From: UBA7672 sp963718145
GTDB taxonomy: Bacteria > Pseudomonadota > Alphaproteobacteria > Caulobacterales > Hyphomonadaceae
Assembly: GCA_963718145.1 (NCBI GenBank)
Contig: CAVQYJ010000010.1
Span: 10,281 to 74,280, forward strand
Length of the DNA stretch: 64,000 nt
Direction of reading: 5' to 3'
Made by a program: the position numbers and the translations under genes. Positions 16,290 through 25,290 of this stretch are shown here, in pieces (positions within the stretch are counted from its first letter, which is position 1; the number at the start of each line of letters is the position of its first letter). Under the pieces are notes generated by a model. That model was not told where the DNA came from, made no database searches, and was given only the letters and a program-made list of their open reading frames with translations.

Positions 16290-17774
16290 ATGCGGATGAC
16301 GCGGCGTGGACTGCTGGCGACGGTGGCGGCGACGGGGGTTGCGGCGTGCGCGCCAGCGGCGGTGAAGCCGGCGGCGGCGAAGGTGATCTCCAGCGAGATG
16401 GATGCGACGGAGCTCGCGGCGATGATCCGGCGCGGCGACATCACGGCGGCGGAGGCGGTGGAGGCCGCGATCAGGCGCGCGGAAGCGATCCAGCCGCAGA
16501 TCAACTTCATGGTGGCGGACATGTTCGCGATGGCGCGCGAGCGGGCGAAGGCGCCCTTGACCGGCGTGTTCGCTGGCGTGCCCTTCCTGGTGAAGGACCT
16601 CAATGATGTGAAGGGCGTGAAGACGCGCATGGGCATGCGCGTCACCGAGAACCGGCCGCCGGCGGATCACAACAGTGCGATCGTCGATACGATGTTCGCC
16701 ATGGGTTTCGTCTCGATCGGCAAGTCGGCGTCGCCAGAGAACGGATATCTGCCGACGACGGAGCCGCTGGCGTTTCCGCCGACGCGCAATCCGTGGAACA
16801 TCGCGCATTCGAGCGGCGGATCGTCTGGCGGCTCGGCGGCGGCGGTGGCGGCGGGCGTGGCGCCGATCGCGCATGCCAATGACGGCGGCGGGTCGATCCG
16901 CTTCCCGGCGGCCAATTGCGGTCTGGTGGGCCTCAAGCCCTCGCGCGGGCGGATGAATGACGGCGAGCTGAAGCCTGGCCCGCTCGAGATTGCGGTGCAG
17001 GGGTGCGTGTCGCGTACGGTCCGGGACACGGCGGCGTTCTTCGCCGCGGCGGAGGTGGCGACGGGCGGCGTGTTCCCGCCGGTTGGAATGGTGAGCGCTC
17101 CAGGGGCGAAGCGGCTCAAGGCCGGGCTGATCACCAAGGGCTTTGCGGGCAATGAGCCGGACACCGAAGTCGCCGCCATCGTGCGTGCGGCGGCGAAGCT
17201 GATGGAGGGGCTTGGCCACACCATCGCCGAAACCAACTGGCCGGTCGGGCCGAGCTTCCAGGACGATTTCCTCGCCTTCTGGTCGCTTGGCGCCGCGAAC
17301 GACATGAAGGAAGCGTCCGACATGCTGGGGCGTCCCGTGGACGAGACGATGGTGGAGCCGTTTTCGCTGCGCATGGCGCAGAACGCAGCGACGATGAAGC
17401 CGGCGGACATCGAGCAGGTGCAGAAGCGCCTGATCGGCGCAGCGGGCGCCTATGACGCATGGGTGTCGGAATATGACGTCGTGCTGTCGCCCGTCTTTTC
17501 TGGACCGCCCTCGCCGCTGGGCTTCCTGCGCGGAGATGTGCCGTTCGATACGCTACGGGAGCGGCTCCTGACCCAGGTGGGTCACACGCTGATCCACAAT
17601 GTGGCTGGGTCGCCGGCGATCAGCCTGCCGCTCGGATGGACGAGCGGAGGGCTTCCGGTTGGCGTGCAGATCTGCACGGGCGTGGGCAAGGAGCGCGTGC
17701 TGCTGGAGCTGGCCTATGAGCTGGAAGCAGCCCAGCCGTGGATTTCAAAGAAGCCGGGGGTCTGGGCCGTCTGA
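16290..17774 (+). CDS. Amidase signature family hydrolase with Tat-type leader
   Basis: 495 residues. I prefer the ATG at 16290, with AGGGAG six bases upstream, among four clustered in-frame ATGs. The start 'MTRRGLLATVAATGVAACAP' has a twin-Arg motif and an Ala-rich hydrophobic stretch ending near a Cys, so export by Tat is likely. The amidase signature Ser-cisSer-Lys triad is present: Lys in 'FLVKDLNDVKG', the cis-Ser in 'SSGGSSGGSAAAVAAG', and the nucleophile Ser in 'ANDGGGSIRFPAANCGLVGLKPSRGR'. The C-terminus 'GSPAISLPLGWTSGGLPVGVQI' is typical. It hydrolyses an amide bond; the substrate cannot be told. Confidence 0.88.
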   Translation: MRMTRRGLLATVAATGVAACAPAAVKPAAAKVISSEMDATELAAMIRRGDITAAEAVEAAIRRAEAIQPQINFMVADMFAMARERAKAPLTGVFAGVPFLVKDLNDVKGVKTRMGMRVTENRPPADHNSAIVDTMFAMGFVSIGKSASPENGYLPTTEPLAFPPTRNPWNIAHSSGGSSGGSAAAVAAGVAPIAHANDGGGSIRFPAANCGLVGLKPSRGRMNDGELKPGPLEIAVQGCVSRTVRDTAAFFAAAEVATGGVFPPVGMVSAPGAKRLKAGLITKGFAGNEPDTEVAAIVRAAAKLMEGLGHTIAETNWPVGPSFQDDFLAFWSLGAANDMKEASDMLGRPVDETMVEPFSLRMAQNAATMKPADIEQVQKRLIGAAGAYDAWVSEYDVVLSPVFSGPPSPLGFLRGDVPFDTLRERLLTQVGHTLIHNVAGSPAISLPLGWTSGGLPVGVQICTGVGKERVLLELAYELEAAQPWISKKPGVWAV

Positions 17775-17995
17775 GGACGGGCCAGAATGCTCGAACACCA
17801 AGGCTATTTCCGCACACCCTGCCGGTATTGATAGGCAAAGCGGTCAAAACAGGCCATTGAAGGCGTGTACAAACACTTCAGCGGTCCGCGCCCTGGCGCG
17901 AGCGGGCTGGAATGTTGCGAAATCTGACGGGCTTTGAGCTGGTGTGTCCGGCTGCGACCCCGGCCCTGTTGTCCGAATTGCGGAGGAAACACCCG

Positions 17996-18058
17996 ATGAG
18001 CTATCGCTCGTCCCTGCGGATTGCGTCTCTCCTGCCTCCGATCCGGTGGGCGCGATGA
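17996..18058 (+). CDS. Possible 20-residue leader peptide overlapping the next start
   Basis: A strong GGAGG motif lies eight bases before an ATG at 17996. That frame encodes only 20 residues and stops at 18056-18058, in an ATGA overlap with the ATG of the next gene. This is the layout of translational coupling or of a leader ORF. An alternative is that a base error splits one gene here, since the window has other indels. Confidence 0.35.
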   Translation: MSYRSSLRIASLLPPIRWAR

Positions 18059-18459
18059 GCGGCAAGAACAAATGGACGCCAAGCAGCGGGCGCTGGAAAT
18101 CCTCCGGCACGAGCGGCCAGGTTCGCGAGGCGCCCAAGGCGCCGGAGCCCGAGGTTCGGCCCCAGCCCCAGTCGCTGGCGGAGCGTTTGCCGACCTTCAG
18201 CGATGCCGAACTTCTGGCGCTGCAGGCCAACGCCAAGCGCGTTTCGGAGAACGCCAAGGACAAGAAGGCGGTTGATGCCGCCGAACTCCTGCCTCTCATT
18301 GCAACGGAGCTGGCGCAGCGGGTGGTTCTGAAGGCCGCCGCCGGCGTCGAACGCAAGAAGGACATGGCCGCAAAACGCGCAGCGGTGAAGGCGCGAAAGA
18401 TCGCCACGACCGCCGCGGAAGCGGAAGGCGCCGCCGAAGACGAGGCCGAGCGGCGTTGA
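18055..18459 (+). CDS. Hypothetical Ala/Lys-rich protein
   Basis: 134 residues from the ATG at 18055, which overlaps the stop of the short leader ORF. The first 50 residues are Pro/Ser-rich ('NKWTPSSGRWKSSGTSGQV'). The rest is predicted helical and charged ('FSDAELLALQANAKRVSENAKDKKAVDAAELLPLIATELAQRV'), ending in 'AEDEAERR'. No membrane segment and no known family. It lies 92 bp upstream of the TIR-protease gene on the same strand and could be its partner, but nothing in the sequence proves this. Confidence 0.55.
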   Translation: MSGKNKWTPSSGRWKSSGTSGQVREAPKAPEPEVRPQPQSLAERLPTFSDAELLALQANAKRVSENAKDKKAVDAAELLPLIATELAQRVVLKAAAGVERKKDMAAKRAAVKARKIATTAAEAEGAAEDEAERR

Positions 18460-18551
18460 TCTCCCTGAGCCGTCTCCGCAGCATTCTTTCGCCGGCGGCC
18501 GCTTTGGGTTAGATTCCGCTTCGATCGCGCTTGCGCGGGACGGAGGGGCCA

Positions 18552-20260
18552 ATGGCGATGGCAGCGGCAAGTGACGCGCCTAACGCTCGCGCAAAGGTCT
18601 TCATTTCCTATTCGCGCGCCGACAAGGCGTTTGCGGGCGACCTCGTGCTTGGTCTCACGGCCTGCGGCTTCGAGGCCTACATCGACCGCGAAGACATCGC
18701 GGCGGGCGAAGTGTGGGAACAGCGGCTGGCGGGGCTGATCGCGGAAGCGGACACGGTCGTCTACGTGATCTCGCCGGACAGCCTCTCGTCGAAGCAATGC
18801 GGATGGGAGCTGCGCGCCAGCCTCACCGGCGCCAAGCGCATCCTTCCCGTCATGTGGCGGGAGGTAGACGAGGCAACGACCCCGGCTGAGCTGAAGCGGC
18901 TGAACTATATTTTCTTCACCGGCGAGGGCCGCAGCTTTGCCGCCGGGCTGGCGGAACTGGCGCAGGCGCTTCGCGCCGATATCGGCTGGATCCGCGAGCA
19001 TACGCGGCTCGCCGACCTCGCATCGCGCTGGAACGCGCGTGGAAGGAGCGAGGCCTTGCTGCTGCGCGGCGACGAGCTCGACGCGGCTATGGCCTGGCGG
19101 AACGGGAAGCCGGCGGGAGCGCCCGCGATCACCGATGCGCAAGCCGATTTCGTCAAGGCCTCGTCGGACGCACGCGCCGAAGCAGAGCGGCGGGCCAAGG
19201 CGGCCAAGCGCGGCCTGCTCGTGTCCGTGTCAGCCGTCGCGGCTGTGATGACGGGACTGGCCGGATCTTGCCTTCGTGCTGTGGCGCGTGGCGAATGGCG
19301 CCGCGCAACGGGCCGTACGATACGAATGTCGAGCTTCAGAAAGCCAACTCGGACATCCAGTCGGCCAACCTGCGGCTCAATGCGGAGATCGGACTGCGCA
19401 CCGCGCCCTCGGATACGGGCTATTTCGTCATCGACCCCGGCTGGTATCCGGTCGCCGCGAACTTCTCGGGCGCGGTGGCGCTGGTCGAGCGCACGGGCGG
19501 CGGACGCAAGCCAACGGCAAGCTCGGGCTTCGTCATCGACGGTGCGCTGGTGCATCGGCAGTTCGCAGGCGAGGCCCTGCTGCTCGCGCCCGCGGGCAGG
19601 GAGCCGCAGGATGCGGTCGTGACCCCGCCGCCGGTTCCGGCGCCGGGAACGCCGGCAGACACGCTGCCGGCAGATGCGCCGCTGCAACCCCAGCGCAAGA
19701 TCACGTCGGATGTCGTCGATAGCGGGCCCGAAGCCGTGTCGGTGGCGTTTCCAACGCTGGGCGGCGAGCCGATTTCCGGCAAGGAGGTTGTCTGGTCGAC
19801 GCCAGACCACATGGGCGGCGTCTACCCGTTCGAGCTGTGGCGGTTGTCCGCGCCCCTGCCCCGCGGCGCGCGGTCGATCGCGAAGGACGATGTCGACTGC
19901 CAGGGGTTCGAGCGCACGCCGGCGCAACGCACGGTGGCCAGTTTCGGCATTGCCGTTCCGGCGGAGGGCGGGCCGAGCCCCAGTGCGGTGACGCTCAACA
20001 TCTCGGACCTGCTCGACCGCACCGATCCCTATGCCGTGAAGTACACGCACGCGACCAACTATGTGTCGACCGGAGCACCGGTGTTCGATCTTGCCACGGG
20101 CGATGTCGTCGCGATCCACATTCAGTCCGGACCGGACGCAGAGCGCCCGGGCCGGCGCGTCGGCTATGGAACATCCCTGCAGATGATCCTCGACATGGCG
20201 CGCTCCAAGATGAAGGACGCGCAGCTTGGGCCGGTGTGCGAGGGCGCGCCGCCTATTTGA
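18552..20260 (+). pseudogene. TIR - transmembrane - degenerate trypsin-like protein, frameshifted
   Basis: The ATG at 18552 has GGAGGGG just upstream. Residues 14-130 are a TIR domain ('KVFISYSRADKAFAGDLVLGL', 'DREDIAAGEVWEQ', 'SSKQCGWELRAS'; Glu86 is the candidate NADase Glu). A hydrophobic segment 'GLLVSVSAVAAVMTGLA' follows near residue 220. The frame then changes between about 19258 and 19310. A middle frame reads 'FVLWRVANGAAQRAV' and a third reads 'YDTNVELQKANSDIQSAN' to the stop at 20260, so two extra bases (or one missing) reunite it. The C-terminal about 280 residues look like a trypsin fold ('SSGFVIDG...', 'NYVSTGAPVFDLATGDVVAIHI'), but Thr replaces the Ser of G-x-S-G-x-P and the 'TAAH' His is absent. 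It is probably a sensor, not a protease. Confidence 0.7.
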
Positions 20261-21551
20261 GCGTCACGCGCACCGGCATGCGGGTGTAGCCCTTCACGAA
20301 GCTGGACGGCACGCGGCCTGGCTCTTCAAGAACTTCGATCTTTTCGAACCGTTTGAGGATTTCTTCCCAGAGCACCTGGAGCTGGAGTTCGGCGAGGCGG
20401 TTGCCAACACAGCGGTGGATGCCGAAGCCGAAGGACAGATGGCGGCGCACCATCGGGCGCTCGATCCAGAGTTCGTTGGGCCGCGTAAAATGCTCCTCAT
20501 CGCGATTACCCGAGACATACCACATCAGCACCTTGTCGCCCTTGCGGATCTGCTTGCCGGCAAGCTCATAGTCCTGCAGCGCGGTGCGACGCATGTAGGC
20601 GAGCGGCGTTTGCCAGCGGATGATCTCGGAAACCGCCGACGGGATGAGCGAGGGATCGGCCTTCAGCCTGGCGAACTGGTCGGGCCATTTGTTCATGGCG
20701 TAGACGCCGCCGGTCATTGAATTCCGGGTGGTGTCGTTGCCGCCGACGATCAAGAGGATGAGATTGCCGAGATATTCCTGGGGGCCCATGTTCCGCGTGT
20801 GCTCGCCATGGGCCAGCATGGAGACAAGGTCTCCGCGCGGCGGAGCGTTGACGCGCTCGTTCCACAGTCGCGTGAAATAGCCGAGGCATTCGAGGAGTTC
20901 GGCGCGCCACTGCTCCTCGCCGGCGACGACCTCGGGATTGTTGCGGCCCGTGGCGACGTCCGACCAGCGCGTGAGCTTGCGGCGGTCCTCGAAAGGAAAG
21001 TCGAACAGCGTCGCCAGCATCATGGTGGTGAGCTCGATGGACACCTTGTCGACCCAGTCGAACGGTTTCGAGACGTCGAGCTCGTCGAAGATCTGCGAGG
21101 TGCGCGAACGGATCAGCGCCTCGAAACTCTTGAGATTGTCGGGGCCGACGATGGACTGGATGGTCTTGCGCTGCACGTCGTGCTTGGGCGGGTCCATCGC
21201 GATGAACATCGGCATCTGGAAATCTTGGTCGCGATCGACGATGGAGATCGAGCCGTCGGACGAGAAGACGCCATGGCTGGTGTCGACCGTCATGATGTCC
21301 TGGTAGCGCGTGACCGACCAGTAGGGGCCGAACGGGCTGTCGGGGCAGTAGTGGACGGGGTCGTTCTGGCGCATCCAGGCGAGGCGGTCCCATTCGGCGT
21401 CGCGGCGCCAGATTTCCGGGTCGGTGATGTCGTAGGTCGACATGTCGAGGGCGGTGACGGGCGGGATCGGGCCGCCGAAAGGCACGCCGTTCTCCCAATG
21501 GACCGCCGGGCCTGTCTTCGACGCCGTCGCAACCGTTGCAGTGTCGGCCAT
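20253..21551 (-). CDS. Cytochrome P450
   Basis: 432 residues from the ATG at 21551, which has GGAG seven bases upstream; an in-frame ATG lies at 21563. All core P450 motifs are present: I-helix 'LLIVGGNDTTRNSMTGG' (the oxygen-activating acid/Thr pair appears as 'NDTT'), the K-helix E-x-x-R in 'SEIIRWQTPL', and the haem loop 'FGFGIHRCVGNRLAE' with the Cys thiolate ligand. It is soluble, as in bacterial class I P450s. Overall it resembles CYP families acting on terpenoid or sterol-like substrates; the substrate is not known. No ferredoxin gene is nearby. It converges on the TIR-protease gene with an 8-bp overlap. Confidence 0.93.
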   Translation of the reverse strand: MADTATVATASKTGPAVHWENGVPFGGPIPPVTALDMSTYDITDPEIWRRDAEWDRLAWMRQNDPVHYCPDSPFGPYWSVTRYQDIMTVDTSHGVFSSDGSISIVDRDQDFQMPMFIAMDPPKHDVQRKTIQSIVGPDNLKSFEALIRSRTSQIFDELDVSKPFDWVDKVSIELTTMMLATLFDFPFEDRRKLTRWSDVATGRNNPEVVAGEEQWRAELLECLGYFTRLWNERVNAPPRGDLVSMLAHGEHTRNMGPQEYLGNLILLIVGGNDTTRNSMTGGVYAMNKWPDQFARLKADPSLIPSAVSEIIRWQTPLAYMRRTALQDYELAGKQIRKGDKVLMWYVSGNRDEEHFTRPNELWIERPMVRRHLSFGFGIHRCVGNRLAELQLQVLWEEILKRFEKIEVLEEPGRVPSSFVKGYTRMPVRVTLK

Positions 21552-21846
21552 CGCCTGCTCCATCACCTGGGCCGCCCCTGTCGGCCTGGCGGCTGGACAA
21601 AGTCTAGCAGACGCGTGGGTCAAGGTCAGTCCTGTCCTAGCGGCAAGACTGGCGAAGACCTGACGGCGCCCAGAAAGCGAATCGGCCGTCTATGAGGTCG
21701 CTCGTTCAAAGCAGGCGCAACATGCGCGCCCCGTTTCCCAAGCAAAAGCCCTGTCCAGGCCGGCGACTTTCGGGCGGCGGCAGATATGATAGAGGTCCTT
21801 TCCCGCTTTCCCCGCCGGCTTACCGACTTGGGTCGCCGCTCCGCTC

Positions 21847-22617
21847 ATGGGACTTCCCGTGCCGCCCCAGCCGCGCTGCGCCCTCACCGTGCTGATCCCC
21901 TTCTATAATGAGGCTGGTAACATCCAGCCGCTGCTGGACGAGTGCCATGCGGCGCTCGACGGCGTCGATTACGAGGTGGTGTGCGTTAACGACTGCTCGG
22001 ACGACAAGACATCCGAAGAGCTCAAGGCGGCTTCCGAAGCGCGGCCAGGGCGTGTGGTTGTCCTCACCCATGTGCAGCGCCGGGGAAAATCGGCCGCCCT
22101 GATCACCGGCCTGCGCAGTGCGCGAGGCGACTGGGTGCAGCTGCTGGACGGGGATGGGCAGAACGATCCGGCCGATGCGCGTAGGATCTGGGATCTCGTT
22201 GCGGCGAAGGATGAAAACCCGGCCCTGGGCATTGTCTGCGGGCGGCGGACGAGCCGGAACGACAGTGGATTCAAATGGGTGCAGTCGCGGGTGGCGAACG
22301 GCATAAGACGGTTCTGCCTGCGCGACGATGCAACCGACACGGGATGCGGCTTCAAGCTCATTCGTCGGCGGGCGTTCGAAGACCTGCCCTTCTTCGCCGC
22401 GATGCACCGTTTCCTTCCCGCACTGGTCAAGCGCGCCGGCTGGGATGTGCGGGAAGAGCCTGTGGCCGATCGGCAACGGCGCCATGGTGTTTCGAAGTAT
22501 GGATTCCTGGGAAGACTCGGCGCCGGATTGGTGGACCTTCTGGGCATGATATGGCTTGTGAGGCGGGGGGGCTATGGCGTGGCGGCCGAATGGAAAGACC
22601 CGCGAGCAACGCGGTAA
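21847..22617 (+). CDS. Glycosyltransferase family 2, dolichol-phosphate-mannose-synthase-like
   Basis: 256 residues. GT-A fold landmarks: 'LTVLIPFYNEAGNIQPLLDE', 'YEVVCVNDCSDDKTSEEL', the DxD-like 'VQLLDGDGQNDPADA', 'TDTGCGFKLIRRRAF' and 'HRFLPALVKRAGWDV', typical of DPM1/GtrB-like enzymes. There is no C-terminal pair of membrane helices, so it resembles the short form. It probably loads a sugar onto undecaprenyl phosphate in the cytoplasm. The gene 33 bp downstream encodes a GT39-type membrane transferase, the usual consumer of such a lipid-linked sugar. Confidence 0.87.
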   Translation: MGLPVPPQPRCALTVLIPFYNEAGNIQPLLDECHAALDGVDYEVVCVNDCSDDKTSEELKAASEARPGRVVVLTHVQRRGKSAALITGLRSARGDWVQLLDGDGQNDPADARRIWDLVAAKDENPALGIVCGRRTSRNDSGFKWVQSRVANGIRRFCLRDDATDTGCGFKLIRRRAFEDLPFFAAMHRFLPALVKRAGWDVREEPVADRQRRHGVSKYGFLGRLGAGLVDLLGMIWLVRRGGYGVAAEWKDPRATR

Positions 22618-22649
22618 TTCTGGCGGCCGATGAGTAAGTTCGCGAACGT

Positions 22650-24272
22650 ATGGCTTTGAGGCAGGAGCGCAGGCAGCCGAGGCAACAGCTCCCGCAGAAG
22701 CGGCGGCTGCCAACGCCGCGCGAGCGGCAATCCTCGTTCGAAAGCTTCCTGCGGCTCGACAAGTCGGCCGTCCTCTTCCTCATCTTCATGTTCTGCCTGA
22801 TCCACTGGGCGATCCGCGTCTTCATCGCGCCGGTCTTCACCATCGAGGAATCCGACCAGCTGCTGATGTCGCAGTCGCTGCAGATCGGCTACGAGGCAAG
22901 GCAGCCGCCGATGCTGGCGTGGCTGCATGCCCTGACGATCCGGGGCCTGGGCGTCTCCGCGCCTGTCGTGTTCGCGTTGAAGTATCTCCTGATGTTCGCG
23001 GCGCTGTCCTTCTACTACCTCGCCGCGCGCAATGTGCTGATCCGGCCCGGCGTATCGGCGGCGGCGGTGGCGGCCTGGGCGCTGACATTCCAGACGGGCT
23101 GGGGGATGCAGGAAGACCTGCTGGGCGCGGTGGCCCTGATGGCGGCCTTGTCGCTAACGCTGCATGCATTCACGCGCATCCTCACCTGGAGGCGCTATCG
23201 CGACTGGGTCTATCTCGGTCTCACCATCGGCGTCGGCCTGCTGACCCACCATCTCTTCGTGATCTTCCCGGCGGCCATGCTGGCGGCGATTTTCCTCTCG
23301 CCCTTCTTCCGCGACGCGGTGTCGATCGGACGGCTGGCGATCACGCTGGCGGTCGCGGCCCTGATCTACGGGCCCTATGCCGTGTGGGTCGCGGCGCACA
23401 TCGGCTCGATCGGCGATGCGGCGCGGGACTACGCAGCATCATGGGAGATCGATTCAGCCTGGCTCGACCGCGTGCGCAACGGCGCGCTGTCGTTCGGACG
23501 GACGATGCTGCAGTTCACCCTGCCGCTGTCGCTGTTCTGGCTGATGCTGTTCTGGTCGATGTGGCTGCCGGTGATCTATCCGGTCTTCGCCCGCCGCTCG
23601 ACCGACGAGGAGCCGCACGAGACGGCATGGCGCGGGCTGCTGGCGCGCACCACCGTGTTTGCGAGCCTGGTCTTCCTGCTCGGCGTGCTGTTCGGCGTCC
23701 AGGTCTACAAGGGCTACTGGCTGCTGCCGGCCTTGTTCTGCGCGCCGATCTGGATGTTCGCGCACGTCAAGCGCGCGGGTGATTTCCCGATCGCCATCCG
23801 CGCCTTCGCCGCCGTGGTGATCGCGTTCGTGGCGCTGGTGATGGCGGGGCGGTTCGTCGAATGGCGGCTGGAGATCGAGATGTGCCGCGAGGGCGGCTGC
23901 CGGCCGTATGCGCCGATGAAGGAGTGGGCGAGCGAGTTGCGCCGGGCCGGCTTCGAATACGGCACCATCGTCGGGGCGGACAAGCACCTGACAGGGAATC
24001 TGCGCGCCGCCCTGCCCGATGCCCGGGTGATCGACGCTTCACTGCCCCTGACCGCCCTGCCGCCGGCCAGGACGGACGGCGCATGTCTTGCCGTGTGGCG
24101 CGATGCGACCGTGATGCCGCCGGACCTGGCGGCCTATCTCGATGAAGAGCTGAAGGCCCCGCCACATGATGTCGGGCCAGAGGATGCGATCCGGCGCAAC
24201 CTGCGCATGTCGGACAACAAGGCGGCGACGCTCTACCTTCAGTTCGTCTCGCCGTCGGAACTCTGCCGCTGA
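22650..24272 (+). CDS. GT39-like (ArnT/PMT family) membrane glycosyltransferase
   Basis: 540 residues: a basic cytoplasmic N-terminus (about 40 residues), then about 11 hydrophobic segments up to residue 415 and a soluble C-terminal domain. The first periplasmic loop has 'FTIEESDQLLMSQSLQIGYEARQPPMLAWL', matching the acid and 'PP' positions of the PMT_2/ArnT family ('E...Y......HPPL..'). Such enzymes transfer a sugar from undecaprenyl phosphate to lipid A, a protein or a polysaccharide in the periplasm. Together with the preceding GT2 gene this forms a two-gene donor/transfer unit. The tail overlaps the convergent rimM by 34 bp. Confidence 0.85.
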   Translation: MALRQERRQPRQQLPQKRRLPTPRERQSSFESFLRLDKSAVLFLIFMFCLIHWAIRVFIAPVFTIEESDQLLMSQSLQIGYEARQPPMLAWLHALTIRGLGVSAPVVFALKYLLMFAALSFYYLAARNVLIRPGVSAAAVAAWALTFQTGWGMQEDLLGAVALMAALSLTLHAFTRILTWRRYRDWVYLGLTIGVGLLTHHLFVIFPAAMLAAIFLSPFFRDAVSIGRLAITLAVAALIYGPYAVWVAAHIGSIGDAARDYAASWEIDSAWLDRVRNGALSFGRTMLQFTLPLSLFWLMLFWSMWLPVIYPVFARRSTDEEPHETAWRGLLARTTVFASLVFLLGVLFGVQVYKGYWLLPALFCAPIWMFAHVKRAGDFPIAIRAFAAVVIAFVALVMAGRFVEWRLEIEMCREGGCRPYAPMKEWASELRRAGFEYGTIVGADKHLTGNLRAALPDARVIDASLPLTALPPARTDGACLAVWRDATVMPPDLAAYLDEELKAPPHDVGPEDAIRRNLRMSDNKAATLYLQFVSPSELCR

Positions 24273-24787
24273 AGCGTCTCGGGCAGCAGCGCTTCGTTCG
24301 GCGACGCGACGAGGCGGCGGGCGGGCAGATCGATCTCCGGAAAATCATCTTCGGTGAAGGGCAGCAGGAACGCGGGACCTCCTGGCGGCTGAACCTCGAC
24401 AAGGTCACCGGCGCCGAAATTGTGGGCGGCCTTCACGGTTCCAAGCTGGCGCCCGTCGGCGTGGACCACGGCCATGCCGATCAGGTCTGCGACATAGATC
24501 TCGTCCGCTTCCGTGTCGGGCATCGCGTCACGCAACGCGTGGAGCAGCGCGCCCTTCAGCTTCTCCCAGTCCTCGCGCGAGCGGTTCTCCTTCGCCGTCA
24601 CGCCGAAATCGCCGCCGAGCGAACGGTGCCGGACGGGCGAAAGAAGGACAGCGCCGTCGGCATCCAGCAGCGGACCATAGGAAAAGCAGGCTTCAGGATC
24701 CTCGGTGAAGGAGCGCACCCTCGCTTCGCCCTTGACGCCAAATGCTCCGGCGATCTGGCCGACGGCGATGAGGCGCTTCCCGCTCAC
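24239..24787 (-). CDS. rimM: Ribosome maturation factor RimM
   Basis: 182 residues, usual RimM length. The N-terminal beta-barrel starts 'LIAVGQIAGAFGVKGEARVRSFTEDPE', and the C-terminal PRC-barrel has 'DEIYVADLIGMAVVHADGRQLGTVKAAHNFGAGDLVEVQ' and 'LLPFTEDDFPEIDLPARRLV'. RimM binds S19 and helps assemble the 30S head. It is the last gene of the ffh-cm-rpsP-GNAT-rimM run; trmD and rplS, which commonly follow, are not here because a convergent glycosyltransferase gene takes their place. The start overlaps the stop of the GNAT gene by 4 bp. Confidence 0.95.
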   Translation of the reverse strand: MSGKRLIAVGQIAGAFGVKGEARVRSFTEDPEACFSYGPLLDADGAVLLSPVRHRSLGGDFGVTAKENRSREDWEKLKGALLHALRDAMPDTEADEIYVADLIGMAVVHADGRQLGTVKAAHNFGAGDLVEVQPPGGPAFLLPFTEDDFPEIDLPARRLVASPNEALLPETLQRQSSDGETN

Positions 24788-25284
24788 AGGTTCGGATCCA
24801 GTGGCCGCTCGAACATGGCCACGATCTTGTTATGGCGCGATGGCCGCGTGTGGAGGCGGCGGAAGCCGACCTTCTCGTGGAAGGCCATGCTTTCGGGATT
24901 GGGCGGCTCGACATTGACTTCGCAGGTAAGGCGCTGGTCGCCATTGCTCGCCGCAATGCGCACGGCCTCGTCATAGAGCGCGCGCCCGGCCCCCCGTCCT
25001 CTTGCGGTATCGCTGATGGCGATGCGGTCGATGTAGAGATGATGGTCGAACGTCGTCTCGAACCAGGCGTAGTTGTCGCTCGGATAGGCGGACCCCGGGC
25101 GGATCAGGATGAGGAAGCCGCAGCTTGCCCCATCCAGGTCTGCGATCAGCACGCGATGCGCCCAACCGGCGATATCGCGGTAGTCCTTCCTGCCCATCTC
25201 CGAGACGGCCGGCTTGCACGCAGCGTTGAGGGCGAGGATGAAGTCCTCGTCCTCAACGCGCGCATCACGGACAGTAACGGGCAA
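24784..25284 (-). CDS. GNAT family N-acetyltransferase
   Basis: 166 residues from a TTG start. The acetyl-CoA-binding motif A is clear: 'HLYIDRIAISDTARGRGAGRALYDEAVRIA' (R/Q-x-x-G-x-G/A as 'RGRGAG'), followed by 'LTCEVNVEPPNPESMAFHEKVGFRRL', the typical motif B with the 'N..S..F....GF' pattern. The substrate is unknown. Its insertion between rpsP and rimM, with 4-bp coupling to rimM, raises the possibility that it acetylates a ribosomal or assembly target; this is speculative. Confidence 0.85.
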   Translation of the reverse strand: MPVTVRDARVEDEDFILALNAACKPAVSEMGRKDYRDIAGWAHRVLIADLDGASCGFLILIRPGSAYPSDNYAWFETTFDHHLYIDRIAISDTARGRGAGRALYDEAVRIAASNGDQRLTCEVNVEPPNPESMAFHEKVGFRRLHTRPSRHNKIVAMFERPLDPNL

Positions 25285-25290
25285 GGCGCC

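Noticed and set aside
15570..17219. A 549-codon minus-strand frame opposite the VOC and amidase genes
   Set aside because: Extremely Arg/His-rich composition, no motif, and the plus-strand genes are clear.
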